NCBI GenBank assembly: GCA_017560285.1
Contig: JAFYOG010000185.1
Location: forward strand, 1-10,865
Reading direction: 5' to 3'
Length of the DNA stretch: 10,865 nt
Source of the DNA: Clostridia bacterium
GTDB taxonomy: Bacteria > Bacillota > Clostridia > Oscillospirales > CAG-382
The notes beneath the pieces are model-generated. The model made no database searches. It was not told the origin of the DNA and saw nothing but the letters and a program-made list of their open reading frames with translations. Below, in pieces: positions 1 to 6,869 of the stretch; positions within the stretch are counted from its first letter, which is position 1; every line of letters starts with the position of its first letter. Position numbers and translations under genes: made by a program.

Positions 1-842
1 ACTGGGCGGCCTATTTTGCGTTATTCCTTAGTAACGGCGTATTTTACAGCAGCGCCGACAAGCTGAAAGTAACAGCGTACGAAGGAATGAAGGTTAAAGT
101 AGGAAGGGGCGCCGGGTTCATAGCCGGACGTATGTATATGCTGGAAGCAGATACAACCATAACCCTGGATACTGCGGACGGAGCATTAAACCGTATAGAC
201 CGTATCGTATTACGCTGCGACTATACAAACAGACTTATAACCATTGCGGTTAAAAAGGGCAGCTACAGCGCAAGCCCTACGGCACCGGAACTTACCAGGG
301 ACGCAGACGCGTACGAACTGGCGTTAGCGGACGTATACGTAGCTGCGGGCGTGGTAACGATTACTACGGCCAATATCACAGACCAGCGCTTAAATACCAA
401 CCTTTGCGGTATTGTTACCGGATTGGTAGAGCAGGCGGACACGCAGGAAATTTTCGACGAGTTCTACGCATATTTGCAGGAATTTAAGCAGACCACGCAG
501 GTAGATATTGAAGCATGGACGCTAGAACAGCAGCAGGCATATATTACCTGGTACACACAGCAGCAGGAAGCATTTAACACCTGGTACAATTCCCATACAA
601 CAGCCTGGCAGCAGGAATTTACGGTATGGTTTGATGAAGTACAGGGAATGTTAGAAGGGGACGTAGCAACGAACCTTACAAACAGGGTTATTAAGCTGGA
701 AGAAAGAGCGGCAGGCCTGGAAAGCAGCAAAGCGGAACGCGTATTACTGGACGAAGACCAGGTAGCAGCAGGAGAAGAACAGCCGCAGGGCTTTTCTTTA
801 TTCATTAAAAACGGCGCATTATGCGTTAGAAGGGTGGTATAG
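1..842 (+). CDS. Phage tail/baseplate structural protein, C-terminal part (start lies before the window)
   Basis: The reading frame is open from the first base (first whole codon at 3), so the gene begins upstream. The ATG at 87 is probably internal, because the translated residues before it (WAAYFALFLSNGVF and following) fit the same family. The visible part has a beta-rich first half with the pattern typical of Firmicute phage structural proteins of the upper-baseplate or distal-tail type: GxAFI-like turns, NRIDRIVLR, RDADAYELALADVYV, TDxRLNxxLCGIVTG. The second half (bases about 440-700) is helical and rich in Gln, Trp and Glu, with repeated WYTQQQEAFNTW-like segments that suggest an elongated coil. 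It lies two bases before the DGR target gene and is probably cotranscribed and assembled with it at the tail tip. The family type is recognised from sequence pattern only; the exact baseplate role is inference. Confidence 0.75.
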   Translation, partial: WAAYFALFLSNGVFYSSADKLKVTAYEGMKVKVGRGAGFIAGRMYMLEADTTITLDTADGALNRIDRIVLRCDYTNRLITIAVKKGSYSASPTAPELTRDADAYELALADVYVAAGVVTITTANITDQRLNTNLCGIVTGLVEQADTQEIFDEFYAYLQEFKQTTQVDIEAWTLEQQQAYITWYTQQQEAFNTWYNSHTTAWQQEFTVWFDEVQGMLEGDVATNLTNRVIKLEERAAGLESSKAERVLLDEDQVAAGEEQPQGFSLFIKNGALCVRRVV

Positions 843-844
843 AA

Positions 845-2434
845 ATGGAAGTAGGCGAATATTACGAAATCGCGAAAGAGAGTACCAGCCAGGAAATATT
901 AGAAGCGGTACAGGATACAAAAGAAACAGTTAAAAACTTCCACGCTGGCGGGGTGCCGCCTGGAAACATGAAGGCAGTATACGTAGCAGTAGGCGACGGG
1001 AAGTTAAAAGTAACATTTACAGAACCGGACGACACGGTAATAGACGGACAGTTAATTTGTACTGTTAAGGGCTGTATGGTTCGTATCAAAGAAGGCAGCT
1101 ACCCGGAAAACGAATTAGACGGCGACTTAGTAGTAGACAATACGGAACTGGGAAAATACAGCACGGAAGCGCTGGAAATTACCGGACTTACCAACGACGT
1201 AACCTACTACCTGGCGTTCTTCCCTTACAGCGACCAGGGATTATACAACTATAACCCGGTAAACAGAAAGGAAGCGACACCAAAGGCCTACGTATTATAC
1301 GGCTATAAAATCAACAAAGCGGACAGCAACCCGGCAACACGTATTACATATACGGAAATGGCCGTAGGCATGACGCCCGCAGCTATGGACTTTGCGGCCG
1401 GGAAGTTTAATTACGGTTCCTGGGCGGACGTATGGTTTATTAGAGAGAATAAGCCGTACATGATTAAGAACGACGGTACCGTAGATTATGAGTTAGACGC
1501 CAACGACTACACAAAGAAAGCAGACGGCAGCGGCAGCAGCGACGTAGCAAACACAAGCTACGGCGGAAATGCTATGGCAGCCTTCCCGCTTATGTGGTTT
1601 AAGCGCTGGGAAGACGATACATACGAATACTGCAACGTATGTAATATTCAGTTAGACGACAGCTACAAAGCATACGCGCACACGCGCCAGGACGGAAGCA
1701 TAATGGACGTTAAGTACCTTGCAATGTTTGAAGGTTCCTATATTTCCAGTAAAATGCGTTCGCTGTCCGGCCAGACTGTAGGAGTATCGCAGACAGCAGC
1801 TACGGAAATTTCATACGCAACAGCAAACGGCGCACGCTGGTATACGCAGTCCTTTAGTGAATGGGCTATGGTAGGCGACTTGCTGCGACTTATTAGCCGT
1901 AACGATAATTCGCAGGCGGTATTTGGATACGGCCGCGGCGGTACAGACGCAGCAGCGAAAACAGGTACCATTACAAATAAAGGCCAGTTCTTTGGATATT
2001 CCGAAGCGCAAAGCAAGGTAAACGCTGTTAAGGTATTCCATATCGAAAACTTTTGGGGGAACGTATGGAACCGTATAGCTGGCCTTATGAATTTGTCCGG
2101 CAAGATTTACACCAAAGAGGTACCGCCGTACAACACAACGGGCAGCGGATACACTAACACAGGCTTAACACCTGCGGGAACTTCCGGCGGTTATATCAAT
2201 TCAACCAAAATGCTGGCAGCAGGGCGCGTAGGATACAACGCAGCAGGTAGCGAAACCACATACGCAACAGACGGCCTTTGGTTTAACAACAGCCAAAGCA
2301 ACTACGCGCGTGTCGGTGGCTACTGGAACCATGCCGCGCTTTGCGGCGCTTCGGCGCTGGCTTTGGACGCTGCCGCTTCGACTACGCACGCGAGCATTGG
2401 CGCCTGCCTTTCTTGTGAACAGCCTGCGGCGTAG
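845..2434 (+). CDS. DGR target (variable) protein, probable receptor-binding tail protein
   Basis: The ATG at 845 follows GAAGGGTGG, two bases after the previous stop. The protein has 529 residues. Residues 1-40 look helical and may anchor it to the tail. Residues about 40-150 look like a beta-sandwich (Fn3-like) domain ending in TPKAYVLYGYKI. Residues about 155-529 resemble the C-type-lectin/formylglycine-enzyme-like fold of DGR target proteins, with IENFWGNVWNRIAGL and a glycine-rich run before the variable end. The last 40 residues are encoded by the VR. Eleven residues differ from the template (493, 496, 504, 506, 508, 509, 513, 515, 517, 522, 524); eight of these are Asn codons (AAC/AAT) in the template. 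By analogy with the Bordetella phage BPP-1 Mtd protein, it probably binds the host surface and changes specificity through DGR mutagenesis. The DGR role is well supported; the ligand is unknown. Confidence 0.9.
   Translation: MEVGEYYEIAKESTSQEILEAVQDTKETVKNFHAGGVPPGNMKAVYVAVGDGKLKVTFTEPDDTVIDGQLICTVKGCMVRIKEGSYPENELDGDLVVDNTELGKYSTEALEITGLTNDVTYYLAFFPYSDQGLYNYNPVNRKEATPKAYVLYGYKINKADSNPATRITYTEMAVGMTPAAMDFAAGKFNYGSWADVWFIRENKPYMIKNDGTVDYELDANDYTKKADGSGSSDVANTSYGGNAMAAFPLMWFKRWEDDTYEYCNVCNIQLDDSYKAYAHTRQDGSIMDVKYLAMFEGSYISSKMRSLSGQTVGVSQTAATEISYATANGARWYTQSFSEWAMVGDLLRLISRNDNSQAVFGYGRGGTDAAAKTGTITNKGQFFGYSEAQSKVNAVKVFHIENFWGNVWNRIAGLMNLSGKIYTKEVPPYNTTGSGYTNTGLTPAGTSGGYINSTKMLAAGRVGYNAAGSETTYATDGLWFNNSQSNYARVGGYWNHAALCGASALALDAAASTTHASIGACLSCEQPAA
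2306..2416 (+). repeat. DGR variable repeat (VR)
   Basis: This is the 3' end of the target gene. It aligns without gaps to the template repeat 252 bases downstream; the close match is 2311-2416 against 2563-2668. Thirteen of the 23 adenines in the template are replaced here, by all three other bases. Only one non-adenine position within that span differs (G2353 against T2605). The segment 2395-2408 (CATTGGCGCCTGCC) is identical in both and is the likely initiation-of-mutagenic-homing (IMH) part. The adenine-only substitution pattern is the hallmark of DGR mutagenic retrohoming. Confidence 0.93.
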
Positions 2435-2466
2435 CCGCCAGCGGGGACACGGGGCGGCCAGCCCCG
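2426..2466 (+). other. GC-rich hairpins just downstream of the VR (candidate DGR target-recognition structures)
   Basis: Two inverted repeats follow the VR. One is GCGGC-GTA-GCCGC (2426-2438), which includes the stop codon of the target gene. The other is CGGGGC-GGCCA-GCCCCG (2450-2466), with an alternative longer pairing of GCGGGG at 2441 with CCCCGC at 2462. Neither is followed by a T tract, so they are not ordinary terminators, and nothing similar follows the TR. In the BPP-1 DGR, a hairpin/cruciform just 3' of the VR is needed for target recognition. That role here is inference from position. Confidence 0.5.
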
Positions 2467-2500
2467 CATAGATAAGCAGGAACCACAAAGTAAAACATAA

Positions 2501-2528
2501 AGCCAGGTAGTGTAAATGCTGCCTGGCT
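2501..2528 (+). other. Ten-base-pair hairpin upstream of the template repeat
   Basis: AGCCAGGTAG (2501-2510) pairs with CTGCCTGGCT (2519-2528), with one G-T wobble, around an eight-base loop (TGTAAATG). No T tract follows, so it is not a classical terminator. It lies about 30 bases before the TR and could be a 5' structural part of the template RNA or a processing site. Confidence 0.6.
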
Positions 2529-2557
2529 TAAACTATACGGATTTACGGGGCGCCGTG

Positions 2558-2668
2558 GCGCTTGTCGGTGGCAACTGGAACAATGCCGCGCTTTGCGGCG
2601 CTTCTACGCTGAATTTGAACAATGCCGCTTCGAATACGAACGCGAACATTGGCGCCTGCCATTCTTAT
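2558..2668 (+). repeat. DGR template repeat (TR)
   Basis: This is the invariant donor copy of the VR, same strand, 252 bases downstream of it and about 114 bases before the reverse transcriptase start. It is rich in AAC/AAT codons in the target-gene phase: nine Asn codons, eight of which are altered in the VR copy. That is the usual design by which adenine mutagenesis gives wide amino-acid diversity without stop codons. No hairpin like those behind the VR follows it. Confidence 0.93.
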
Positions 2669-2781
2669 TATTCTTTTACAGATAATGCCCCGTATTTTCG
2701 GTGCCACATGGCAGAAATAAGACCGATAAAGGAAGGGGCTAGTACCAGCAACCTGGGAACGTCCTTTAGGTAATAAGAAAG

Positions 2782-3867
2782 ATGAAAACATACAGTAATT
2801 TGTATGATAAATGCTTAGACCGCGATTTTATAAAACAAATGATTTTAGAAGCTGCGGCAGGCAAGAAGAAACGAATTGACGTACGCCGGGTTTTAGGCAG
2901 CTTAGACCACTACGTAGAAGTCTTCTACAACGTCCTGGAAAAGCAGACCTATAGGGCGCATATCCCGCGTGCAACAATCGTAAGCGAAGGAAGCAAACAA
3001 AAGAAAAGAGAAATACGAAAAATTAGATTTTTCGACCAGGTATTACACCACATTGTAGTTAATGCCTGCCATGATGTATTTAGCAAAGGTATGTACGTAT
3101 TCTGCTGCGGGAGCGTACCAGGCCGGGGCATACATTACGGCAAGAAATATATAGAACGCTGGATTAAGAACGACCACAAGAATACAAAGTATTGCTGCCA
3201 AATGGATATACGCCACTACTTCCAAAGCGTAGACCACGAAGTATTAAAACGTGCGCTGCGCCGGAAGATTACAGACAGGCGTATGCTTTGGCTGCTGCAT
3301 GAAATTATAGACAGTTGCGAAGAAGGTATACCGTTAGGGTATTATACGTCGCAATGGTTCGCTAATTTCTTCCTGGAAGGCTTAGACCACTATATAAAAG
3401 AGCAGCTACACGTAAAGTACTACGTACGATACCTGGACGACATGGTAATATTTGGCCGGAATAAAAAGGAATTGCACAAAGCCAGGGCGGCAATAGCTGA
3501 CTACCTGGCAAACGAACTACGGTTAGAAATGAAGGGCAATTACCAGGTATTCCGGTTGGATTATGTGGCAAAAGACGGGAAGCGCAAAGGCAAGGCGCTG
3601 GACTTTATGGGCTTTAGATTTTGGCGGGACAGAACCACGCTACGTAAAAGTCTTATGGTTCGGATATGCCGGAAGGCGCGCCGGGTAGGCAGCAAGAAGC
3701 GGCCGACCTATTACGACGCTGCGGCCATGTTATCGTATATGGGCTGGATTAAAAACAGCAGCACGTACAGAATGTACGAAGAACGAATTAAACCGCAGGT
3801 AAATGTAAAACAGCTTAAGCAGATTGTTAGCAAGAAATCGAAGGAAGGAGCGGCGACCAATGGTTAA
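2782..3867 (+). CDS. DGR-type reverse transcriptase
   Basis: The 361-residue protein copies the TR RNA into adenine-mutagenised cDNA that replaces the VR. Visible motifs in order: a basic N-terminal region with IRKIRFFDQVLHHIVVNA (about residues 78-95); the catalytic Asp in YCCQMDIRHYFQSVD (Asp142); the DGR-type motif GIPLGYYTSQWFANF (182-196), where TSQ replaces the usual SP of group II intron enzymes; the catalytic YVRYLDDMVIFG (Asp219, Asp220); and a GFRFW motif (277-281) followed by a basic thumb. There is no maturase or endonuclease domain, and the length is normal for the class. Start ATG 2782 has only a weak purine-rich site (AAGAAAG) upstream, as expected for modest expression. The gene overlaps the next one by eight bases, so it is read with the late operon. 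Confidence 0.95.
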   Translation: MKTYSNLYDKCLDRDFIKQMILEAAAGKKKRIDVRRVLGSLDHYVEVFYNVLEKQTYRAHIPRATIVSEGSKQKKREIRKIRFFDQVLHHIVVNACHDVFSKGMYVFCCGSVPGRGIHYGKKYIERWIKNDHKNTKYCCQMDIRHYFQSVDHEVLKRALRRKITDRRMLWLLHEIIDSCEEGIPLGYYTSQWFANFFLEGLDHYIKEQLHVKYYVRYLDDMVIFGRNKKELHKARAAIADYLANELRLEMKGNYQVFRLDYVAKDGKRKGKALDFMGFRFWRDRTTLRKSLMVRICRKARRVGSKKRPTYYDAAAMLSYMGWIKNSSTYRMYEERIKPQVNVKQLKQIVSKKSKEGAATNG

Positions 3868-4252
3868 ATTAAAATGGAAGACCGTACAGGGAACCCAGGA
3901 AGCAAAGCCAGCAGTAACGGACACAAAAAGCAGCCCTACTACCGTGTATATTCGCAAGAATATTAAAAGGGTACTTGTTACCCAGACGGACGGCAAAAGC
4001 GCTTACGTGTGGCAGTACGAAGAAGCGGCCTTAACCCTGGAAGAATACGCAGAGTACGAAGCCCTGGTAGCGGAACTGGAAACACCAGCTATACAGGCCT
4101 TACAGGAACAGAACTACATTTTGCAGGCCGCGTTAGCGGATATTTACGAAAGCATAGCGGAGCAAATGAGCGCCCAGGAAAACACCAACCTGGCAATTTT
4201 AGCAGGGTTAGCGGAATTATACGAAACCCAGGAAGGAACGGTAGAAGAATAA
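3860..4252 (+). CDS. Phage late protein of unknown function, helical C-terminal half
   Basis: Start ATG 3860 lies inside the last codons of the reverse transcriptase gene and follows a strong site (AAGGAAGGAG, 3841-3850). An earlier in-frame ATG at 3824 is deeper in that gene and less likely. The 130-residue product has a polar N-terminal part with VYIRKNIKRV and YVWQYEEA, then an acidic helical part (about residues 60-130) with heptad-like Leu/Ala spacing. Proteins with this VYIR...WQYxE layout are common between tail-fibre and holin genes in Clostridia phages, but I know no established function. It is acidic, which argues against the DGR accessory protein Avd, a small basic helical bundle. 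Confidence 0.8.
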   Translation: MVKLKWKTVQGTQEAKPAVTDTKSSPTTVYIRKNIKRVLVTQTDGKSAYVWQYEEAALTLEEYAEYEALVAELETPAIQALQEQNYILQAALADIYESIAEQMSAQENTNLAILAGLAELYETQEGTVEE

Positions 4253-4473
4253 TGGAATATGTATACGCAGAATTAGTAAGGGGCGGAAGAAACATTAACA
4301 CAGTACCTAAAAGCAAAATGGTGGCTACTTGCGTGCTTTTGATTATTTCCGGCGACCTTACATACGACCAGGTACCAAGTGGGTACAAAACAAAAGTAAA
4401 AGCAGAACTTAAGAAGCAGGGTTACGACGAAAACGGCGAACCTTTAGTAAATGCGGAAGAAGCCGCGGAGTAG
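4252..4473 (+). CDS. Small CD1375-like phage protein
   Basis: Start ATG 4252 shares its A with the TAA stop of the preceding gene (TAATG), which indicates translational coupling. The 73-residue product contains LIISGDLTYDQVPSGYKTKVKAEL, the pattern of the short CD1375-type proteins that sit just before the holin in many Clostridia phages (aliphatic segment, TYxxVP, then a basic helix ending in GYD). The N-terminal VYAELVRGGRNINTVP looks like a partial second copy of the same motif. Function is unknown; position suggests a late tail-end or lysis-associated role. The family call is by pattern only. Confidence 0.75.
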   Translation: MEYVYAELVRGGRNINTVPKSKMVATCVLLIISGDLTYDQVPSGYKTKVKAELKKQGYDENGEPLVNAEEAAE

Positions 4474-4493
4474 AAGGGAGATACTAAAAAATG
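4474..4493 (+). promoter_or_regulatory. Strong ribosome binding site of the holin gene
   Basis: AAGGGAG lies eleven bases before ATG 4491. The block AAGGGAGATACTAAAAAATG is closely similar to the initiation regions at 9065-9084 and 10257-10276, so this phage reuses one initiation design. Confidence 0.7.
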
Positions 4494-5111
4494 GATATTG
4501 TAAAAATGCTGGCTACGGCCATGTTTCACAACAAAATTATAGAACTTGTAGTTATCGCGGTAGTTATGGATACTGTTTTTGGAGCAGCAAGAGCAATTAA
4601 GCACCGCAGTTTTAACAGCAGCATGGGTATTGACGGGGCTATACGTAAAATTTCTATGCTTATTTCCTTAGTATTCTTGTCTTTGATTGACTATATCGTA
4701 GACATTAACTTAATTGGCTTTATCCCGGAAGGGGTTAGAAGCTACCTGCCGGAAGGTATGGCAGTAGTAGGCCTGGCGGCGTTCTTTGGGCTGCTTTACT
4801 TATGTTACGAGATTGTAAGTATACTTAAGAACATGACGTTATGCGGACTTCCGGTTAAAGGATTATGGGCGGCGGTACGCAAGTTCCTGGGAGCCTATAC
4901 AGAGGAATTACCGGACGGCGACGAACTGGAAGAAGCAAAAGTACCCAGCGTTACGGCTACCGTTACGGATAATGTACCCGAAGGGGCATTAGATGTAAAC
5001 CCGGACGGTACCGTAAACGTATACGACGAAGAAGGCAACGTAGTGGGTTATATTACAAAAGAAAAGGCGGAAGAACTGGCCGCCCAGGTAGAAAAAGTAG
5101 AAACAGAATAA
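4491..5111 (+). CDS. Phage holin (phage_holin_4 / TcdE-like family)
   Basis: The holin forms lesions in the cytoplasmic membrane and releases the endolysin at the end of infection. The 206-residue protein has three hydrophobic segments, roughly residues 17-33, 53-76 and 85-110. The first is followed by a motif typical of the family: MDTVFGAARAIKHRSFNSSMGIDG, then a glycine and KISMLI (residues about 25-57). The family is usually about 130-150 residues; here an extra acidic hydrophilic tail (from about residue 140) with Val/Thr-rich and DGTVNVYDEEGN segments extends it. The tail may regulate timing or bind another lysis protein, which is inference. A strong terminator follows directly. Confidence 0.88.
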   Translation: MDIVKMLATAMFHNKIIELVVIAVVMDTVFGAARAIKHRSFNSSMGIDGAIRKISMLISLVFLSLIDYIVDINLIGFIPEGVRSYLPEGMAVVGLAAFFGLLYLCYEIVSILKNMTLCGLPVKGLWAAVRKFLGAYTEELPDGDELEEAKVPSVTATVTDNVPEGALDVNPDGTVNVYDEEGNVVGYITKEKAEELAAQVEKVETE

Positions 5112-5118
5112 CAGACGA

Positions 5119-5149
5119 AGCCCCGCGGGAAGCCGTGGGGCTTTTTCTT
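5119..5149 (+). terminator. Rho-independent terminator between holin and endolysin
   Basis: AGCCCCGCGG (5119-5128) pairs with CCGTGGGGCT (5133-5142) around a GAAG loop, with one G-T wobble, followed by TTTTCTTT. It is a strong intrinsic terminator inside the lysis cassette, 22 bases before the endolysin start. Confidence 0.9.
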
Positions 5150-5170
5150 TCGTAGAAGGGAAGAAAAGAT

Positions 5171-6862
5171 ATGGCAAGCGAGAAAATACAAAAGTTTTTA
5201 GACACCATGGTACCAATAGTACGGGAAGATATGCGAAAAACTGGTATTTTGGCGTCCTTAACATTAGCCCAGGAAATCGTAGAAAGCGGCTGGCTTACTT
5301 CGGAACTGGCGTTAAATGCCAATAACCCGCACGGTATGAAGGCAGAATTAAGCGGCAACGACTGGCCGGGTAGCACCTGGAACGGGGAAGTATACGAAAA
5401 GGAAACAGCAGAGCAGCGAGAAGACGGCACATACTACAGCGTAGTAGCACCGTTTAGAAAGTACGGGAATTTACAGGACGCTGTAGCAGACCATAGCGCA
5501 TACCTGGCCGGAGCAAGAAAAGAAGACGGCAGCTTGCGTTATCCGGGAATAGTAGGAGAAAAAGACGCCGCAAAAGCGGTTAGAATTGTGGCGAATGGCG
5601 AGTACGCTACGTCGCAGTCCTACGAAGAAAAACTGTTAGAACGAATTATTAAATACAACTTAACACAGTACGACAATGTAGAAAGTGAGGGCGAGAGCAT
5701 GGGACAACAGGAAGTAATTAAAATTATGCTGGACGCAGGACACTACGGAAAGTATAACCGCAGCCCGGCGGTACCTGCATATTACGAAAGCGACTTTGCG
5801 TTTAAGTTTACCAATATGCTGGCGGCAGCATTAAAGGCCTACGGCTTTGTAGTAGGAACCACAAGACCGGAGAAGGCCAAAGACCTGGCGTTACAGTCCA
5901 GGGGTAAAGCAGCAGCCGGGTATGATTTATTTATCAGTATCCACAGCAACGCGGTAGGCAGCGGCGTTAATAATTCCGTGGACTATCCGGTAGCCATTAC
6001 AATGGTAGACGATAAGCGCGTAAGCATTGACGAAGTAAGCAAGGCCGTAGGCGAGATTTTGGCGCAGGTAGTAGCTGTAACCATGGATACCAACCAGGCA
6101 GCGAGAACCTACACAAAACAGAGCAGCAACGACCGCGACGGCAACGGCATTTACGACGACGAATACTACGGAGTGCTTCACGGTGCGAAATTGGTACACG
6201 TTCCGGGCATTATCCTGGAACATTCATTCCATACAAACACCCGCGCAACGGAATGGCTGTTAAAGGACAGCAATTTACAGCGCATGGCAGAAGCAGAAGC
6301 CAAAGCCCTGGCGGATTATTACGGAATGAAGAAGGAAACGGGACCAGTTACACCGGGACCAGTCACACCGGAAGAACCGCAGCAGCCTGCGCAGCCGGAC
6401 GTATGGTACCGCGTGCGTAAGTCCTGGGGAGATAAGGCAAGCCAGTTAGGCGCATATAGAGTAAAGGACAATGCTATAAAGAACTGCCCGGACGGATACA
6501 ACGTATACGACGAAAACGGGACAGTAATTTATAAAAACCAGGCAGAGGACGTAAGCGCAAACAAATGGTACCGTGTGCGCAAAGCCTGGGAAGACGCAGC
6601 CAGCCAGTTAGGAGCGTATAAGGTATACGACAACGCAGTAAATAACTGCCCGCCTGGCTATGCAGTATTCGACGACAAGGGCGCCGTTTTATATAGAATG
6701 GTGGCAGCGTGTGAATATGTGGTTAAAACCGGGGATACTTTGGGGGCAATCGCAAAGAAATACGGTACAAATGTGGATAACATTGTAGCAGCAAACCGCG
6801 CAGCGTATCCGAGCATTACGCCTAACTATATACGTACTGGCTGGAAGCTGGTAATTAAGTAG
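5171..6862 (+). CDS. Bifunctional endolysin: glucosaminidase, N-acetylmuramoyl-L-alanine amidase, wall-binding-like repeats, LysM
   Basis: Start ATG 5171 follows GAAGGGAAG. The enzyme has 563 residues. Residues about 1-165 form a glucosaminidase-type hydrolase, with AQEIVESGW (probable catalytic Glu38) and LNANNPHGMK. Residues about 182-375 form a zinc amidase of the Amidase_3 type: DAGH (His191), Glu206, SIHSNA (His258) and LEHSFHTN (Glu350). A Pro/Thr-rich linker (GPVTPGPVTPEEP) follows. Two similar repeats come next (about residues 412-455 and 466-510), each starting WYRVRK.W and containing SQLGAY.V.DNA..NCP.GY; they look like wall-binding modules. The C-terminus is a LysM domain (about 515-563, YVVKTGDTLGAIAKKYG). 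There is no signal peptide, so export depends on the holin. Cleavage of both the glycan backbone and the stem peptide link is expected from the two domains. Confidence 0.93.
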   Translation: MASEKIQKFLDTMVPIVREDMRKTGILASLTLAQEIVESGWLTSELALNANNPHGMKAELSGNDWPGSTWNGEVYEKETAEQREDGTYYSVVAPFRKYGNLQDAVADHSAYLAGARKEDGSLRYPGIVGEKDAAKAVRIVANGEYATSQSYEEKLLERIIKYNLTQYDNVESEGESMGQQEVIKIMLDAGHYGKYNRSPAVPAYYESDFAFKFTNMLAAALKAYGFVVGTTRPEKAKDLALQSRGKAAAGYDLFISIHSNAVGSGVNNSVDYPVAITMVDDKRVSIDEVSKAVGEILAQVVAVTMDTNQAARTYTKQSSNDRDGNGIYDDEYYGVLHGAKLVHVPGIILEHSFHTNTRATEWLLKDSNLQRMAEAEAKALADYYGMKKETGPVTPGPVTPEEPQQPAQPDVWYRVRKSWGDKASQLGAYRVKDNAIKNCPDGYNVYDENGTVIYKNQAEDVSANKWYRVRKAWEDAASQLGAYKVYDNAVNNCPPGYAVFDDKGAVLYRMVAACEYVVKTGDTLGAIAKKYGTNVDNIVAANRAAYPSITPNYIRTGWKLVIK

Positions 6863-6869
6863 GCGCAGC

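Larger units (their letters stand above)
2435..2781 (+). ncRNA. Spacer and template-RNA region of the DGR, between target gene and reverse transcriptase
   Basis: This 347-base stretch has no conventional gene. It holds the post-VR hairpins, a long hairpin at 2501-2528, the template repeat, and a conserved-looking tail up to the reverse transcriptase. In known DGRs the TR is transcribed as an RNA that includes flanking sequence and primes and templates the cDNA. An open frame (2516-2773) runs through the TR in the same phase as the target gene, but it has no clear ribosome binding site, and I do not call it a gene. Confidence 0.6.

Noticed and set aside
464..805. Long minus-strand frames opposite the tail, lysis and early genes
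   Set aside because: They are shadows of the plus-strand genes, with no start sites or recognisable protein patterns.
87..842. ATG 87 as the start of the first gene
   Set aside because: The frame is open upstream to the window edge, and the upstream residues fit the same structural protein, so the gene starts outside the window.
2398..2404. Complementarity of the leader-loop GCGCCAA to TTGGCGC in the VR and TR
   Set aside because: A seven-base match is expected by chance at this window size, and nothing else links the leaders to the DGR.
2516..2773. The open frame through the template repeat as a protein gene
   Set aside because: It has no clear ribosome binding site, and its similarity to the target protein is explained by the TR itself. 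I treat it as non-coding template RNA.
2782..3867. Reverse transcriptase as a group II intron or retron enzyme
   Set aside because: No maturase or endonuclease domain and no intron or msr-msd structure is visible; an adenine-mutated VR/TR pair directly upstream identifies a DGR.
4009..4251. The upstream extension of the frame that ends at 4473
   Set aside because: It overlaps a well-supported gene in another frame; the coupled TAATG start at 4252 is better.
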